Shown one piece after another: positions 45,750-55,681 of a stretch of 64,000 nucleotides of DNA. Position 1 is the stretch's first letter, and each line of letters opens with the position of its first letter. The DNA is from Pseudomonas alcaligenes (GTDB lineage: Bacteria; Pseudomonadota; Gammaproteobacteria; Pseudomonadales; Pseudomonadaceae). The notes under the pieces are model-generated. The model was not told the origin of the DNA and did no database searches. It was given only the letters and a program-made list of their open reading frames with translations. The DNA lies in assembly GCF_014490745.1 (NCBI RefSeq), contig NZ_LZEU01000001.1:1573501-1637500 (forward strand), given 5' to 3'. The translations under genes were made by a program, and so were the position numbers.

Positions 45750-46490
45750 TCACTGGGCGTCGAAGGCCTGGCCGTTGCGGCCCTTGCTGTCCGGGCCCAT
45801 CAGGTACAGATAGACCGGCATGATGGCGGCGGGCTCCGGGTTGTTCGCCGGATTCTCGCCGGGGTAGGCCTGGGCGCGCATGTCGGTGCGGGTGGCGCCG
45901 GGGTTGACGCTGTTGGCGCGCACGTTGCTGACGCCTTCGACTTCGTCGGCCAGGGTCTGCATCAGGCCCTCGGTGGCGAATTTGGACACCCCGTAGGCGC
46001 CCCAGTAGGCGCGGCCCTTGCGGCCGACGCTGCTGGAGGTGAATACCACCGAGGCGTCATCGGACAGCTTGAGCAGCGGCAGCAGGGTGCTGGTGAGCAT
46101 GAACATGGCGTTGACGTTGACCTGCATGACGCGCATGAAGTTGTCGCCGGACAGCTGCTCCAGCGGGGTGCGCGGGCCGATGATCGAGGCGTTGTGCAGC
46201 AGGCCGTCGAGCTTGCCGAACTCGCTTTCGAGCATGGCGGCCAGTTCGTCGTACTGGTGCGGCAGGGCGGTTTCCAGGTTGAACGGGATCACTGCGGCCT
46301 GCGGGTGGCCGGCAGCCTCGATCTCGTCATACACCTGGCTCAGGCTGGCTTCGGTCTTGCCCAGCAGCAGCACGGTGGCGCCGTGAGCGGCATAGGCCTT
46401 GGCGGCGGCGGCGCCGATGCCGCGGCCGGCGCCGGTGACCAGGATCACTCGGCCTTGCAGCAGGTCGGGGCGGGCGGTGTAGTCGAACAT
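45750..46490 (-). CDS. yciK: YciK-family short-chain dehydrogenase/reductase
   Basis: 246-residue SDR. The NAD(P)-binding motif TGAGRGIGAAAAKAYAAHGA is at residues 19-38, with the LLHNAS motif in place of NNAG, catalytic Ser in FTSSSVGRKG and YxxxK at YWGAYGVSK. The N-terminal start FDYTARPDLLQGRVILVTGAG is typical of YciK. The substrate is unknown. It follows mupP after 28 bp in the MTA-deaminase/ubiG/mupP/yciK operon. A role in the same pathway is not indicated. Confidence 0.9.
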   Translation of the reverse strand: MFDYTARPDLLQGRVILVTGAGRGIGAAAAKAYAAHGATVLLLGKTEASLSQVYDEIEAAGHPQAAVIPFNLETALPHQYDELAAMLESEFGKLDGLLHNASIIGPRTPLEQLSGDNFMRVMQVNVNAMFMLTSTLLPLLKLSDDASVVFTSSSVGRKGRAYWGAYGVSKFATEGLMQTLADEVEGVSNVRANSVNPGATRTDMRAQAYPGENPANNPEPAAIMPVYLYLMGPDSKGRNGQAFDAQ

Positions 46491-46518
46491 GGCGAAATCT
46501 CTTTGTTGCGGAATCGGA

Positions 46519-47190
46519 TCAGCAGCTGCACAGGGCGCGGTCGAGCACGCCGCGCAGCTCCAGGGGATGGTTCACCACCACGTCGGCGCCCCAGTGGCGC
46601 GGGTTGTCGTCGGGGTGGATGTAGCCGTAGGTGACCGCTGCGGTCTTGCAGCCGGCGGCGCGGCCGGCCTCGATATCACGGGCATCGTCGCCGACGAACA
46701 GCACTTCGCCCGGTTCGACGCCGATCTGCTGGCAGGCCAGCAGAAGCATCTCCGGATCCGGCTTGCTGCGGCTGACGTGGTCGGGGCAGACCAGCACGGC
46801 CGAGCGTTCGGCCAGGCCGAGCTGCTGCATGATCGGTGCGGCAAAGCGTTCCGGCTTGTTGGTGGCCACGCCCCAGATCAGCTTGGCCTGCTCGATGTCG
46901 GCGAGCAGTTCGGCCATGCCCTCGAACGGCCGGCTGAGCACTGCACAGTGCTGCTGGTAGCGCTCGAGGAACTCCAGGCGCAGGGCCTCGAAGCCTTCGG
47001 CTTCGCTATCCATGGCGAAGGTGGCAGCAACCATGGCGCGGGCGCCGCCGGAAATCTGGTCGCGGATCTGCTTGTCCAGCACCGCCGGCATGCCGCGGTC
47101 GGCGAGCATGGCCTGGCACACGGCGATGAAGTCCGGCGCGGTGTCCAGCAGGGTGCCGTCCATGTCGAAGAGTACTGCTCGCAAACGCAT
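46519..47190 (-). CDS. mupP: MupP, N-acetylmuramic acid 6-phosphate phosphatase
   Basis: 223-residue HAD hydrolase: nucleophile motif [15 protein letters not shown], motif [12 protein letters not shown] with Lys in SRSKPDPEM and the metal-binding [10 protein letters not shown]. In Pseudomonas the gene between ubiG and yciK encodes MupP, which dephosphorylates MurNAc-6-phosphate in the AmgK/MurU peptidoglycan-recycling route, once annotated as phosphoglycolate phosphatase. The distinction from Gph rests on this gene context. It overlaps nothing; 5 bp follow ubiG. Confidence 0.88.
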   Translation of the reverse strand: MRLRAVLFDMDGTLLDTAPDFIAVCQAMLADRGMPAVLDKQIRDQISGGARAMVAATFAMDSEAEGFEALRLEFLERYQQHCAVLSRPFEGMAELLADIEQAKLIWGVATNKPERFAAPIMQQLGLAERSAVLVCPDHVSRSKPDPEMLLLACQQIGVEPGEVLFVGDDARDIEAGRAAGCKTAAVTYGYIHPDDNPRHWGADVVVNHPLELRGVLDRALCSC

Positions 47191-47195
47191 GCGCC

Positions 47196-47894
47196 TTACT
47201 CCTCGCGCAGGGTCTGGATCATGTAGTTGACGTCCACGTCCGCGGCCAGCTTGTAGTGCTTGGTCAGCGGGTTGTAGGTCAGGCCGATGATGTCCTTGAC
47301 GGTCAGGCCGGCGGCACGGCTCCAGGCGCCCAGTTCGGAAGGACGGATGAATTTCTTGAAATCGTGGGTGCCGCGCGGCAGCAGGCGCATCACGTACTCG
47401 GCGCCGACGATGGCGAACAGGTAGGCCTTGGGATTGCGGTTGATGGTGGAGAAGAACACCTGGCCGCCGGGCTTGACCATGCGGTAGCAGGCGCGGATCA
47501 CCGAGGACGGGTCGGGCACGTGCTCGAGCATTTCCAGGCAGGTGACCACGTCGAACTGGCCGGGCATTTCCTCGGCCAGGGCCTCGGCGGTGATCTGCCG
47601 GTATTCGACGTTCACCCCGGACTCCAGCTGGTGCAGCTGGGCTACCGCCAGCGGCGCTTCGCCCATGTCGATGCCGGTCACGGTGGCGCCGCGCTGGGCC
47701 ATGGCTTCGCTGAGGATGCCGCCGCCGCAGCCGACGTCGAGCACCTTCTTGCCGGCCAGGCCGACGCGTTCGTCGATCCAGTTGACCCGCAGCGGGTTGA
47801 TGTCGTGCAGCGGCTTGAACTCGCTCTCGCGATCCCACCAGCGGTGGGCGAGGGCTTCGAATTTGGCGATTTCGGCGTGGTCGACGTTACTCAT
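47196..47894 (-). CDS. ubiG: UbiG, bifunctional ubiquinone O-methyltransferase
   Basis: 232-residue class I SAM methyltransferase. Motif I is [20 protein letters not shown], motif II lies around [15 protein letters not shown] and the family signature [31 protein letters not shown] is clear. It performs both O-methylation steps in ubiquinone synthesis. Start [21 protein letters not shown] is typical. It lies 12 bp downstream of the MTA deaminase gene and 5 bp upstream of mupP. Confidence 0.96.
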   Translation of the reverse strand: MSNVDHAEIAKFEALAHRWWDRESEFKPLHDINPLRVNWIDERVGLAGKKVLDVGCGGGILSEAMAQRGATVTGIDMGEAPLAVAQLHQLESGVNVEYRQITAEALAEEMPGQFDVVTCLEMLEHVPDPSSVIRACYRMVKPGGQVFFSTINRNPKAYLFAIVGAEYVMRLLPRGTHDFKKFIRPSELGAWSRAAGLTVKDIIGLTYNPLTKHYKLAADVDVNYMIQTLREE

Positions 47895-47906
47895 GGGGGC
47901 ATTCCT

Positions 47907-49256
47907 TCAAAGCGATTCGGTGGCACTGCCAGTCTTGCTGGCGATGCGCGCGCCCCAGGCACGCGCAGTGGCGATGATGTGGCCTTCGTCCAGGCGCGTC
48001 AGGCGGCCCTGGTCGAGCAGTTGCTTGCCGCCGACCCACAGGTGCTGCACGCAGCTGCGACTGCCGGCGTAGATCAGTTGCGAAACCGGGTCGTAGACCG
48101 GTTGCTGGGCCAGGCCGGAGAGGTCGAAGGCGACCAGGTCGGCCAGCTTGCCCAGCTCCAGCGAGCCGGTGTCAGCATCCAGGCCGAGGGCGCGGGCGCC
48201 GTTGAGGGTGGCCATGCGCAGGGCGCTGTGGGCATCCAGGGCGGTGGCGCTGCCGGCCACGGCCTTGGCCAGCAGGGCGGCGGTACGGGTTTCGCCAAGC
48301 AGGTCGAGGTCGTTGTTGCTGGCCGCGCCGTCGGTGCCGATGGCGACGTTGACGCCGGCCTGCCAGAGCTTCTCCACCGGGCAGAAACCGCTGGCCAGCT
48401 TGAGGTTGGACTCCGGGCAGTGGATTACGCTGCTGTTGCTTTCTACCAGCAGGGCCACGTCCGCGTCGCTGATCTGGGTCATGTGCACGGCCTGGAAGCG
48501 CGGGCCGAGCAGGCCCAGGTTGGCCAGCCGCTGCAGCGGGCGCATGCCGTGCTGTTCCAGACTCTGCTGCACTTCGAAGGCGGTCTCATGCACGTGCATA
48601 TGAATGCCGGCATCCAGTTCCTCGGCGAGCATGCGCACGTTTTCCAGCTTGTCGTCGCTGACCGAGTAGGGCGCATGCGGGCCGAAGGCGACCTTGATCC
48701 GCGGGTGTTGCTTGAGGTCGTCGAACAGGCGCAGGCCCTTGCGCAGGGCTTCTTCGGCATCGCGCGCGCCGGGCGTGGGGAAATCCAGCACCGGAATGGT
48801 CAGCTGGGCGCGGATGCCGCTGGCGTGCACCAGTTCGCTGGCCACTTCCGGGAAGAAGTACATGTCGGAGAAGCAGCTGATGCCGCCCTTGAGTTGCTCG
48901 GCGATGGCCAGCTCGGTGCCGGCGCGGACGAAGGCTTCGTCGACCCACTTGGCCTCGGCCGGCCAGATGTGCTCCTGCAACCAGCTCATCAGTGGCAGGT
49001 CGTCGGCCAGGCCGCGGAACAGGGTCATCGCCGCATGGCCGTGGGCATTGACCAGGCCGGGGGTGAGGACGCAGTCTGGCAGCTCGCGTATTTCAGTAGC
49101 CGGATGGCGCAGGGCCTCGGCGCGCGGTGCGATCAGGACAATGCGCCCGTCGCGGATGCCCAGCCCGTGCTCGCGCAGAACCACGCCGGCAGGCTCGACC
49201 GGCACCAGCCAGGTGGGCAGCAGCAGCAGGTCGAGCGGGGCGCTGGGGTTGGGCAT
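47907..49256 (-). CDS. TRZ/ATZ-family amidohydrolase, probable 5'-methylthioadenosine deaminase
   Basis: 449-residue metal-dependent amidohydrolase. Metal ligands are visible: HxH in [10 protein letters not shown], a later His in [22 protein letters not shown] with the Asp, and HCPESN. In P. aeruginosa the gene in this position between ubiG and mtnA encodes a methylthioadenosine deaminase, which converts MTA to methylthioinosine in MTA salvage. Similar proteins include S-adenosylhomocysteine and guanine deaminases, so the substrate is inferred from context. It is divergent from mtnA, which acts later in the same route. ATG at 49256. Confidence 0.82.
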   Translation of the reverse strand: MPNPSAPLDLLLLPTWLVPVEPAGVVLREHGLGIRDGRIVLIAPRAEALRHPATEIRELPDCVLTPGLVNAHGHAAMTLFRGLADDLPLMSWLQEHIWPAEAKWVDEAFVRAGTELAIAEQLKGGISCFSDMYFFPEVASELVHASGIRAQLTIPVLDFPTPGARDAEEALRKGLRLFDDLKQHPRIKVAFGPHAPYSVSDDKLENVRMLAEELDAGIHMHVHETAFEVQQSLEQHGMRPLQRLANLGLLGPRFQAVHMTQISDADVALLVESNSSVIHCPESNLKLASGFCPVEKLWQAGVNVAIGTDGAASNNDLDLLGETRTAALLAKAVAGSATALDAHSALRMATLNGARALGLDADTGSLELGKLADLVAFDLSGLAQQPVYDPVSQLIYAGSRSCVQHLWVGGKQLLDQGRLTRLDEGHIIATARAWGARIASKTGSATESL

Positions 49257-49362
49257 GGCGAGCCATCCTCGGGTATTTTGGCAGTGGCGCAGTATACCCG
49301 AGCACCTGAATGCTCGGCTCGCTATAATCCGCGGCTTTTCGTTTCTGCAGGTGGGGTGTGTC

Positions 49363-50442
49363 ATGCGCGAGCAATTGCTGGCGGCTGAGAAGGTGAAAGC
49401 CATTGAATGGCGGGATGGCACGTTGTACCTGCTCGACCAGCGCCTGCTGCCGCAGCAGGAAGTGTGGCTGGCCTACGACAGTGCGGCCGAAGTGGCCGAC
49501 GCCATCCGTGACATGGTGGTGCGCGGCGCGCCGGCCATTGGCATCGCTGCCGCCTACGGCCTGGTGCTGGGCGTGCGGGCGCGTCTGGCCGAAGGTGATG
49601 CCGACTGGCAGGTGGCGCTGGAAGAGGACTTCACCGTGCTGGGGGAGTCGCGGCCGACCGCGGTCAACCTGTTCTGGGCTTTGGAGCGCATGCGCGAGCG
49701 TCTGCAGCGCCTGAAGGCCGGTGATGACGCCCTGGCCCTGCTGGAGGCCGAGGCGATCGGCATCCACCAGAGCGATCGCGAGGCCAACCTGACCATGGCC
49801 CAGCTCGGCATGGAGCTGATCCGTCGTCATCAGGGCAATCCGCAGAACATCCTCACTCACTGCAATACCGGCGCCCTGGCCACCGGCGGCTTCGGCACCG
49901 CGCTGGGGGTGATCCGCGCCGCCTATCTCGAGGGGCTGGTCGAGCGGGTCTACGCCGACGAGACCCGGCCCTGGCTGCAGGGCTCGCGCCTGACCGCTTG
50001 GGAGCTGCTGGGCGAAGGCGTGCCGGTGACCCTGAATGCCGACTCCGCTGCCGCGCACCTGATGAAGACCCGTGGCATCACCTGGGTCATAGTCGGTGCC
50101 GACCGCATCACCGCCAATGGCGATGTGGCCAACAAGATCGGTACCTATCAGCTGGCGGTCAATGCCATGCACCACGGCGTGCGCTTCATGGTGGTGGCGC
50201 CCAGTTCGACCATCGACATGGGCTTGGAGAGCGGTGACGACATTCCCATCGAAGAGCGTGACGGGCGCGAGCTGCTGGAAGTGGGTGGGCGTCGCGTCGC
50301 CGCCGATGTCGAGGCCTTCAATCCGGTGTTCGATGTCACTCCGGCTGACCTGATCGACGCCATCGTCACCGAAAAAGGCATAGTCGAGCGGCCGGATGCA
50401 GCGAAAATGGCGCAACTCATGTGCCGCAAGCGCCTGCATTGA
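49363..50442 (+). CDS. mtnA: MtnA, S-methyl-5-thioribose-1-phosphate isomerase
   Basis: 359-residue eIF2B-alpha-like isomerase converting methylthioribose-1-phosphate to methylthioribulose-1-phosphate in methionine salvage. Typical motifs are [51 protein letters not shown] and [18 protein letters not shown], holding the catalytic Cys and Asp. The ATG at 49363 follows GTGGGGTG. It is divergent from the MTA deaminase gene with 106 bp between starts, so the two share a control region. Confidence 0.95.
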   Translation: MREQLLAAEKVKAIEWRDGTLYLLDQRLLPQQEVWLAYDSAAEVADAIRDMVVRGAPAIGIAAAYGLVLGVRARLAEGDADWQVALEEDFTVLGESRPTAVNLFWALERMRERLQRLKAGDDALALLEAEAIGIHQSDREANLTMAQLGMELIRRHQGNPQNILTHCNTGALATGGFGTALGVIRAAYLEGLVERVYADETRPWLQGSRLTAWELLGEGVPVTLNADSAAAHLMKTRGITWVIVGADRITANGDVANKIGTYQLAVNAMHHGVRFMVVAPSSTIDMGLESGDDIPIEERDGRELLEVGGRRVAADVEAFNPVFDVTPADLIDAIVTEKGIVERPDAAKMAQLMCRKRLH

Positions 50443-50511
50443 GCCCGGCTGCGGGCTGCCCGGCGGGGTAGGTCTGCACGGGTGACTGTGGTAAGCTCCG
50501 GCAGTTCTCAG

Positions 50512-50530
50512 GCGGCCTCGCGAAGGCCGC
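50512..50530 (+). terminator. Hairpin downstream of mtnA (possible terminator)
   Basis: A 7-bp stem GCGGCCT/AGGCCGC with loop CGCGA lies 70 bp after mtnA and before gyrA. The following bases (TTAAAT) are not a full T-run, so termination is uncertain. Confidence 0.35.
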
Positions 50531-50665
50531 TTAAATAGCGCGAATTGTTTGCTTAACTCGTTGATTTGTCGTGAGTCGCTACTCCAGTGAGTGGCTGCGA
50601 CGGACTCCAGTCTTGCCCAGGAAGGGTATGACGGGGTTTCACCAGAATAAGGAACCAGGCTTCTC

Positions 50666-53434
50666 ATGGGCGAACTGGCCAAAGAAATCCTCCCGGTCAA
50701 TATCGAAGACGAGCTGAAACAGTCCTACCTCGACTACGCGATGAGCGTGATCGTCGGGCGTGCCCTGCCGGATGCGCGCGATGGTCTGAAGCCGGTGCAC
50801 CGTCGCGTGCTCTACGCCATGAGCGAGCTGGGCAACGACTGGAACAAGGCCTACAAGAAGTCCGCCCGCGTGGTCGGTGACGTGATCGGTAAATACCACC
50901 CGCACGGCGACACGGCTGTCTACGACACCATCGTGCGTATGGCCCAGCCTTTCTCCCTGCGCTACATGCTGGTCGACGGCCAGGGCAACTTCGGTTCGGT
51001 GGACGGCGACAACGCTGCGGCCATGCGTTACACCGAAGTGCGCATGGCCAAGCTGGCTCACGAGCTGCTGGCCGACCTGGACAAGGAAACCGTCGACTGG
51101 GTGCCCAACTACGACGGCACCGAGCAGATCCCGGCGGTCATGCCGACCAAGATCCCCAATCTGCTGGTCAACGGTTCCAGCGGTATCGCCGTGGGCATGG
51201 CGACCAACATTCCGCCGCACAACCTCTCCGAAGTGATCGACGGCTGCCTGGCGCTGATCGACAACCCCGAGCTGACCGTCGACGACCTGATGCAGTACAT
51301 CCCGGGGCCGGACTTCCCGACCGCGGGCATCATCAACGGTCGCGCCGGCATCATCGAGGCCTATCGTACCGGCCGTGGCCGCATCTATATGCGTGCCCGT
51401 GCCACGATTGAGGACATGGAGAAGGGCGGCAACCGCCAGCAGATCATCGTCACCGAGCTGCCCTACCAGCTGAACAAGGCGCGTCTGATCGAGAAGATCG
51501 CCGAGCTGGTCAAGGAGAAGAAGCTCGAAGGCATCACCGAGCTGCGCGACGAGTCCGACAAGGACGGTATGCGCGTGGTCATCGAGCTGCGCCGTGGCGA
51601 AGTGGGCGAGGTAGTCCTGAACAACCTCTACGCCCAGACCCAGATGCAGAGCGTGTTCGGCATCAACGTGGTGGCGCTGGTCGACGGCCAGCCGAAGACC
51701 ATGAACCTCAAGGACATGCTCGAAGTGTTCGTCCGTCACCGCCGCGAAGTGGTGACCCGGCGTACCGTCTACGAGCTGCGCAAGGCCCGCGAGCGCGGTC
51801 ACATCCTTGAAGGCCAGGCCGTAGCCCTGTCCAACATCGACCCGGTGATCGAGCTGATCAAGACCTCGCCGACCCCGGCCGATGCCAAGGATCGCCTGAT
51901 CGCCACCGCCTGGGAATCCAGTGCCGTGGAGGCCATGGTCGAACGCGCCGGCGCCGATTCCTGCCGCCCGGAAGACCTCGATCCGCAATACGGCCTGCGC
52001 GAAGGCAAGTACTACCTGTCGCCGGAGCAGGCCCAGGCCATCCTCGAGCTGCGCCTGCACCGCCTGACCGGCCTGGAGCACGAGAAGCTGCTGGCCGAGT
52101 ACCAGGAGATTCTCGTCCAGATCGGCGAGCTGATCCGCATCCTGACCAGCCCCGAGCGCCTGATGGAAGTCATCCGCGAGGAGCTGGAGAAGGTCAAGGC
52201 CGAGTTCGGCGATGCCCGCCGCACCGAGATCATGGCTTCGCAGATGGATCTGACCATCGCCGACCTGATCACCGAGGAAGAGCGCGTCGTCACCATCTCC
52301 CACGGCGGCTACGCCAAGTCCCAGCCGCTGGCGGCCTACCAGGCCCAGCGTCGCGGTGGCAAGGGCAAGTCGGCTACCGGGGTGAAGGACGAGGACTACG
52401 TCGAGCACCTGCTGGTCGCCAACAGTCACGCCACCCTGTTGCTGTTCTCCAGCAAGGGCAAGGTCTACTGGCTGCGTACCTTCGAAATCCCGGAAGCTTC
52501 GCGCACTGCCCGTGGCCGTCCGCTGGTCAACCTGCTGCCGCTGGACGAAGGTGAGCGTATCACCGCCATGCTGCAGATCGACCTGGAAGCGCTGCAGCGC
52601 GAGGCTGGCGACGAGGAAGAACTCGACGAGGCCGAGGGCGTGGTGCTCGAGGGTGAAGTGGTCGAGGCGGAAGTCGAGGAAGTCGAAGGCGACACCCCGG
52701 AACTGGTGGCCGAGCCTACCGGCGCCTACATCTTCATGGCCACCGCCTTCGGTACCGTGAAGAAGACCCCGCTGGTGCAGTTCAGCAAGCCGCGTTCCAG
52801 CGGCCTGATTGCCCTGCGTCTGGACGAGGGCGACACCCTGATTGCCGCTGCCATCACCGACGGCGCCAAGGAAGTCATGCTGTTCTCCAGCGCCGGCAAG
52901 GTGATCCGCTTTGCCGAGAGCATGGTGCGCATCATGGGCCGTACCGCCCGTGGTGTGCGCGGCATGCGCCTGGGCAAGGAACAGCAGCTGATCTCCATGC
53001 TGATTCCGGAATCCGGCTCGCAGATCCTTACCGCCTCGGAGCGCGGCTTCGGCAAGCGCACCGGCCTGGGCAAGTTCCCGCGTCGCGGTCGTGGCGGCCA
53101 GGGCGTGATCGCCATGGTGATCAACGAGCGTAACGGCAAGCTGGTAGGCGCGATCCAGGTGCAGGATGGTGAGGAGATCATGCTGATCTCCGACCAAGGC
53201 ACCCTGGTACGTACCCGTGTCGACGAGGTTTCCAACTCCGGCCGTAACACCCAGGGTGTGACCCTGATCAAGCTGGCCAAGGACGAAACCCTGGTCGGCC
53301 TGGAGCGGGTACAGGAGCCGTCCGGTGTAGACGAGGATGAGCTGGAAACGCTGCAAGGCGAAGCCGTAGAGCAGAACGAAGAAGTGGTAGCCGACGCCGA
53401 AGCAGGCGCGGAGACCAGCAACAGCGAAGAGTGA
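50666..53434 (+). CDS. gyrA: GyrA, DNA gyrase subunit A
   Basis: 922-residue type IIA topoisomerase subunit that cuts and rejoins DNA; it works with GyrB. The catalytic Tyr122 is in [11 protein letters not shown]. The quinolone-resistance region is wild type (GDTAVYDT, with Thr83 and Asp87). The C-terminal domain (from ~residue 535) has beta-pinwheel blades beginning with [12 protein letters not shown] and the GyrA-box QRRGGKGKS. An acidic insertion of about 30 residues ([20 protein letters not shown]) is typical of Pseudomonas. It starts an apparent operon of serC, pheA, hisC, tyrA/aroA and cmk. Confidence 0.97.
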   Translation: MGELAKEILPVNIEDELKQSYLDYAMSVIVGRALPDARDGLKPVHRRVLYAMSELGNDWNKAYKKSARVVGDVIGKYHPHGDTAVYDTIVRMAQPFSLRYMLVDGQGNFGSVDGDNAAAMRYTEVRMAKLAHELLADLDKETVDWVPNYDGTEQIPAVMPTKIPNLLVNGSSGIAVGMATNIPPHNLSEVIDGCLALIDNPELTVDDLMQYIPGPDFPTAGIINGRAGIIEAYRTGRGRIYMRARATIEDMEKGGNRQQIIVTELPYQLNKARLIEKIAELVKEKKLEGITELRDESDKDGMRVVIELRRGEVGEVVLNNLYAQTQMQSVFGINVVALVDGQPKTMNLKDMLEVFVRHRREVVTRRTVYELRKARERGHILEGQAVALSNIDPVIELIKTSPTPADAKDRLIATAWESSAVEAMVERAGADSCRPEDLDPQYGLREGKYYLSPEQAQAILELRLHRLTGLEHEKLLAEYQEILVQIGELIRILTSPERLMEVIREELEKVKAEFGDARRTEIMASQMDLTIADLITEEERVVTISHGGYAKSQPLAAYQAQRRGGKGKSATGVKDEDYVEHLLVANSHATLLLFSSKGKVYWLRTFEIPEASRTARGRPLVNLLPLDEGERITAMLQIDLEALQREAGDEEELDEAEGVVLEGEVVEAEVEEVEGDTPELVAEPTGAYIFMATAFGTVKKTPLVQFSKPRSSGLIALRLDEGDTLIAAAITDGAKEVMLFSSAGKVIRFAESMVRIMGRTARGVRGMRLGKEQQLISMLIPESGSQILTASERGFGKRTGLGKFPRRGRGGQGVIAMVINERNGKLVGAIQVQDGEEIMLISDQGTLVRTRVDEVSNSGRNTQGVTLIKLAKDETLVGLERVQEPSGVDEDELETLQGEAVEQNEEVVADAEAGAETSNSEE

Positions 53435-53441
53435 GATTGAC

Positions 53442-54527
53442 GTGAGCAAGCGAGCCCATAACTTCTGCGCCGGCCCGGCCGCGCTCCCCACTGCCGTTCT
53501 CGAACGTGCCCAGGCCGAAATGCTCGACTGGCAGGGCAAGGGCCTGTCCGTGATGGAGATGAGTCACCGCAGTGACGAGTACGTGGCCATCGCCGAGAAG
53601 GCCGAGCAAGATCTGCGCGACCTGCTGAGCATTCCGAGCGACTACAAGGTGCTGTTCCTGCAGGGGGGCGCCAGCCAGCAGTTCGCCGAGATTCCGCTCA
53701 ACCTGCTGCCGGAAGACGGCGTGGCCGACTATATCGAGACCGGCATCTGGTCGAAGAAGGCCATCGAGGAAGCGCAGCGCTACGGTCGCATCAATGTGGC
53801 CGCCAGTGCCAAGGGCTACGACTACTTCGCCATTCCCGGGCAGAACGAGTGGCAGCTGTCGAAAGACGCCGCCTATGTGCACTACGCCAGCAACGAAACC
53901 ATCGGCGGCCTGCAGTTCGACTGGATTCCCGAAGTGGGCGACACCCCGCTGGTGGTGGACATGTCCTCGGATATCCTCTCCCGCGAGATCGATGTCTCCA
54001 AGTTCGGCCTGATCTACGCCGGCGCGCAGAAGAACATCGGCCCGAGCGGCCTGGTGGTTGCCATCATTCGCGAAGACCTGCTCGGCCGCGCCCGCAGCGT
54101 CTGCCCGACCATGCTCAACTACAAGATCGCCGCCGATAACGGCTCCATGTACAACACCCCGGCGACCTATTCCTGGTACCTCTCCGGCCTGGTCTTTGAG
54201 TGGCTCAAGGAGCAGGGCGGCGTGGCGGCCATGGAACAGCGCAACAAGGCCAAGAAAGACCTGCTGTACAAGGCCATCGATGCCAGCGACTTCTACACCA
54301 ACCCGATCGCGCACAATGCCCGTTCGTGGATGAACGTGCCGTTCCGCCTGGCCGACGAGAAGCTGGACAAGGCCTTCCTGGCTGGTGCCGACGCCCGCGG
54401 CCTGCTCAACCTGAAAGGCCACCGTTCGGTGGGCGGCATGCGTGCCTCCATCTACAACGCCACCGGCCTGGATGCCGTCGAGGCTCTGGTGGCCTACATG
54501 GCCGAGTTCGAGAAGGAGCACGGCTGA
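53442..54527 (+). CDS. serC: SerC, phosphoserine aminotransferase
   Basis: 361-residue PLP-dependent aminotransferase making 3-phosphoserine, also used for pyridoxal 5'-phosphate synthesis. Start (GTG at 53442) SKRAHNFCAGPAALPTAVLE is diagnostic, and the PLP-binding Lys lies in FGLIYAGAQKNIGPSGLVVAI. The GTG start is 5 bp after the gyrA stop. Its stop overlaps the pheA start in a TGATGA arrangement. It is the first biosynthetic gene of the cluster. Confidence 0.96.
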   Translation: MSKRAHNFCAGPAALPTAVLERAQAEMLDWQGKGLSVMEMSHRSDEYVAIAEKAEQDLRDLLSIPSDYKVLFLQGGASQQFAEIPLNLLPEDGVADYIETGIWSKKAIEEAQRYGRINVAASAKGYDYFAIPGQNEWQLSKDAAYVHYASNETIGGLQFDWIPEVGDTPLVVDMSSDILSREIDVSKFGLIYAGAQKNIGPSGLVVAIIREDLLGRARSVCPTMLNYKIAADNGSMYNTPATYSWYLSGLVFEWLKEQGGVAAMEQRNKAKKDLLYKAIDASDFYTNPIAHNARSWMNVPFRLADEKLDKAFLAGADARGLLNLKGHRSVGGMRASIYNATGLDAVEALVAYMAEFEKEHG

Positions 54528-55624
54528 TGAGCGACGCCGATCAGCTCAAGGCGCTGCGGGTTCGCATCGACAGCCTCGACGAGAAGATCCTCGAGCTGAT
54601 CAGCGAGCGCGCGCGCTGCGCCCAGGACGTGGCGCGGGTGAAGATGGCTTCCTTGCCGGAAGGCGAGAAGCCGGTGTTCTACCGCCCCGAGCGCGAAGCC
54701 TGGGTGCTCAAGCACATCATGGAACTGAACAAGGGGCCGCTGGACAACGAGGAGGTAGCGCGGCTGTTCCGCGAAATCATGTCCTCCTGTCTGGCCCTCG
54801 AGCAGCCGCTGAAGATCGCTTACCTGGGCCCGGAAGGCACCTTCTCCCAGGCCGCGGCGCTCAAGCACTTCGGCCATGCGGTGATCAGTCAGCCGATGGC
54901 GGCGATCGACGAAGTGTTCCGCGAAGTGGCCGCCGGTGCGGTCAACTTCGGCGTGGTGCCGGTGGAGAACTCCACCGAGGGTGCGGTCAACCACACCCTC
55001 GACAGCTTCCTCGAGCACGACATGGTCATCTGTGGCGAGGTGGAGCTGCGCATCCACCATCACCTGCTGGTGGGTGACACCACCAAGACCGACAAGATCA
55101 CCCGTATCTATTCCCACGCCCAGTCCCTGGCCCAGTGCCGCAAGTGGCTGGACGCGCACTACCCGAACGTCGAGCGCGTGGCTGTCTCCAGCAACGCCGA
55201 CGCAGCCAAGCGGGTGAAGAGCGAGTGGAACAGTGCAGCGATCGCCGGCGACATGGCAGCCAACCTGTATGGCCTGACCAAGCTGCAGGAGAAGATCGAG
55301 GATCGCCCGGACAACTCCACGCGCTTCCTCATCATCGGCAGCCAGGAAGTGCCGCCAACCGGCGACGACAAGACCTCGGTGATCGTCTCCATGCGCAACA
55401 AGCCGGGTGCGCTGCACGAGCTGCTGGTGCCGTTCCATACCAACGGCATCGACCTGACCCGCATCGAGACCCGTCCGTCGCGCAGTGGCAAGTGGACCTA
55501 TGTGTTCTTCATCGACTTCATCGGTCACCACCAGGATCCGCTGATCAAGGACGTGCTGGAAAAGATCAATGGCGAAGCCGTGGCGCTGAAAGTGCTGGGC
55601 TCCTATCCGAAAGCGGTACTTTGA
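54527..55624 (+). CDS. pheA: PheA, bifunctional chorismate mutase/prephenate dehydratase
   Basis: 365-residue P-protein: an AroQ-type chorismate mutase (~1-90, LRVRIDSLDEKILELISERARCA), prephenate dehydratase (~95-275, IAYLGPEGTFSQAA; VPVENSTEGAVNHTLDSF) and a C-terminal ACT domain (~280-365, MRNKPGALHELLVPFHTNGIDLTRIETRPS). It converts chorismate to phenylpyruvate and should be feedback-inhibited by phenylalanine through the ACT domain with ESRP-like RIETRPS. It is co-translated with serC. Confidence 0.97.
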   Translation: MSDADQLKALRVRIDSLDEKILELISERARCAQDVARVKMASLPEGEKPVFYRPEREAWVLKHIMELNKGPLDNEEVARLFREIMSSCLALEQPLKIAYLGPEGTFSQAAALKHFGHAVISQPMAAIDEVFREVAAGAVNFGVVPVENSTEGAVNHTLDSFLEHDMVICGEVELRIHHHLLVGDTTKTDKITRIYSHAQSLAQCRKWLDAHYPNVERVAVSSNADAAKRVKSEWNSAAIAGDMAANLYGLTKLQEKIEDRPDNSTRFLIIGSQEVPPTGDDKTSVIVSMRNKPGALHELLVPFHTNGIDLTRIETRPSRSGKWTYVFFIDFIGHHQDPLIKDVLEKINGEAVALKVLGSYPKAVL

Positions 55625-55629
55625 TAACA

Positions 55630-55660
55630 GCCGCAAGCCGCGAGTGCTCTGACTTGCGGC
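55630..55660. repeat. Short inverted repeat between pheA and hisC
   Basis: GCCGCAAG at 55630-55637 pairs with CTTGCGGC at 55653-55660. Similar GCCGCAAGC-type repeats are common between Pseudomonas genes. It lies within the operon and could influence mRNA stability. Confidence 0.5.
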
Positions 55661-55681
55661 TTGCCGCGTGAGGCTTGAGCT

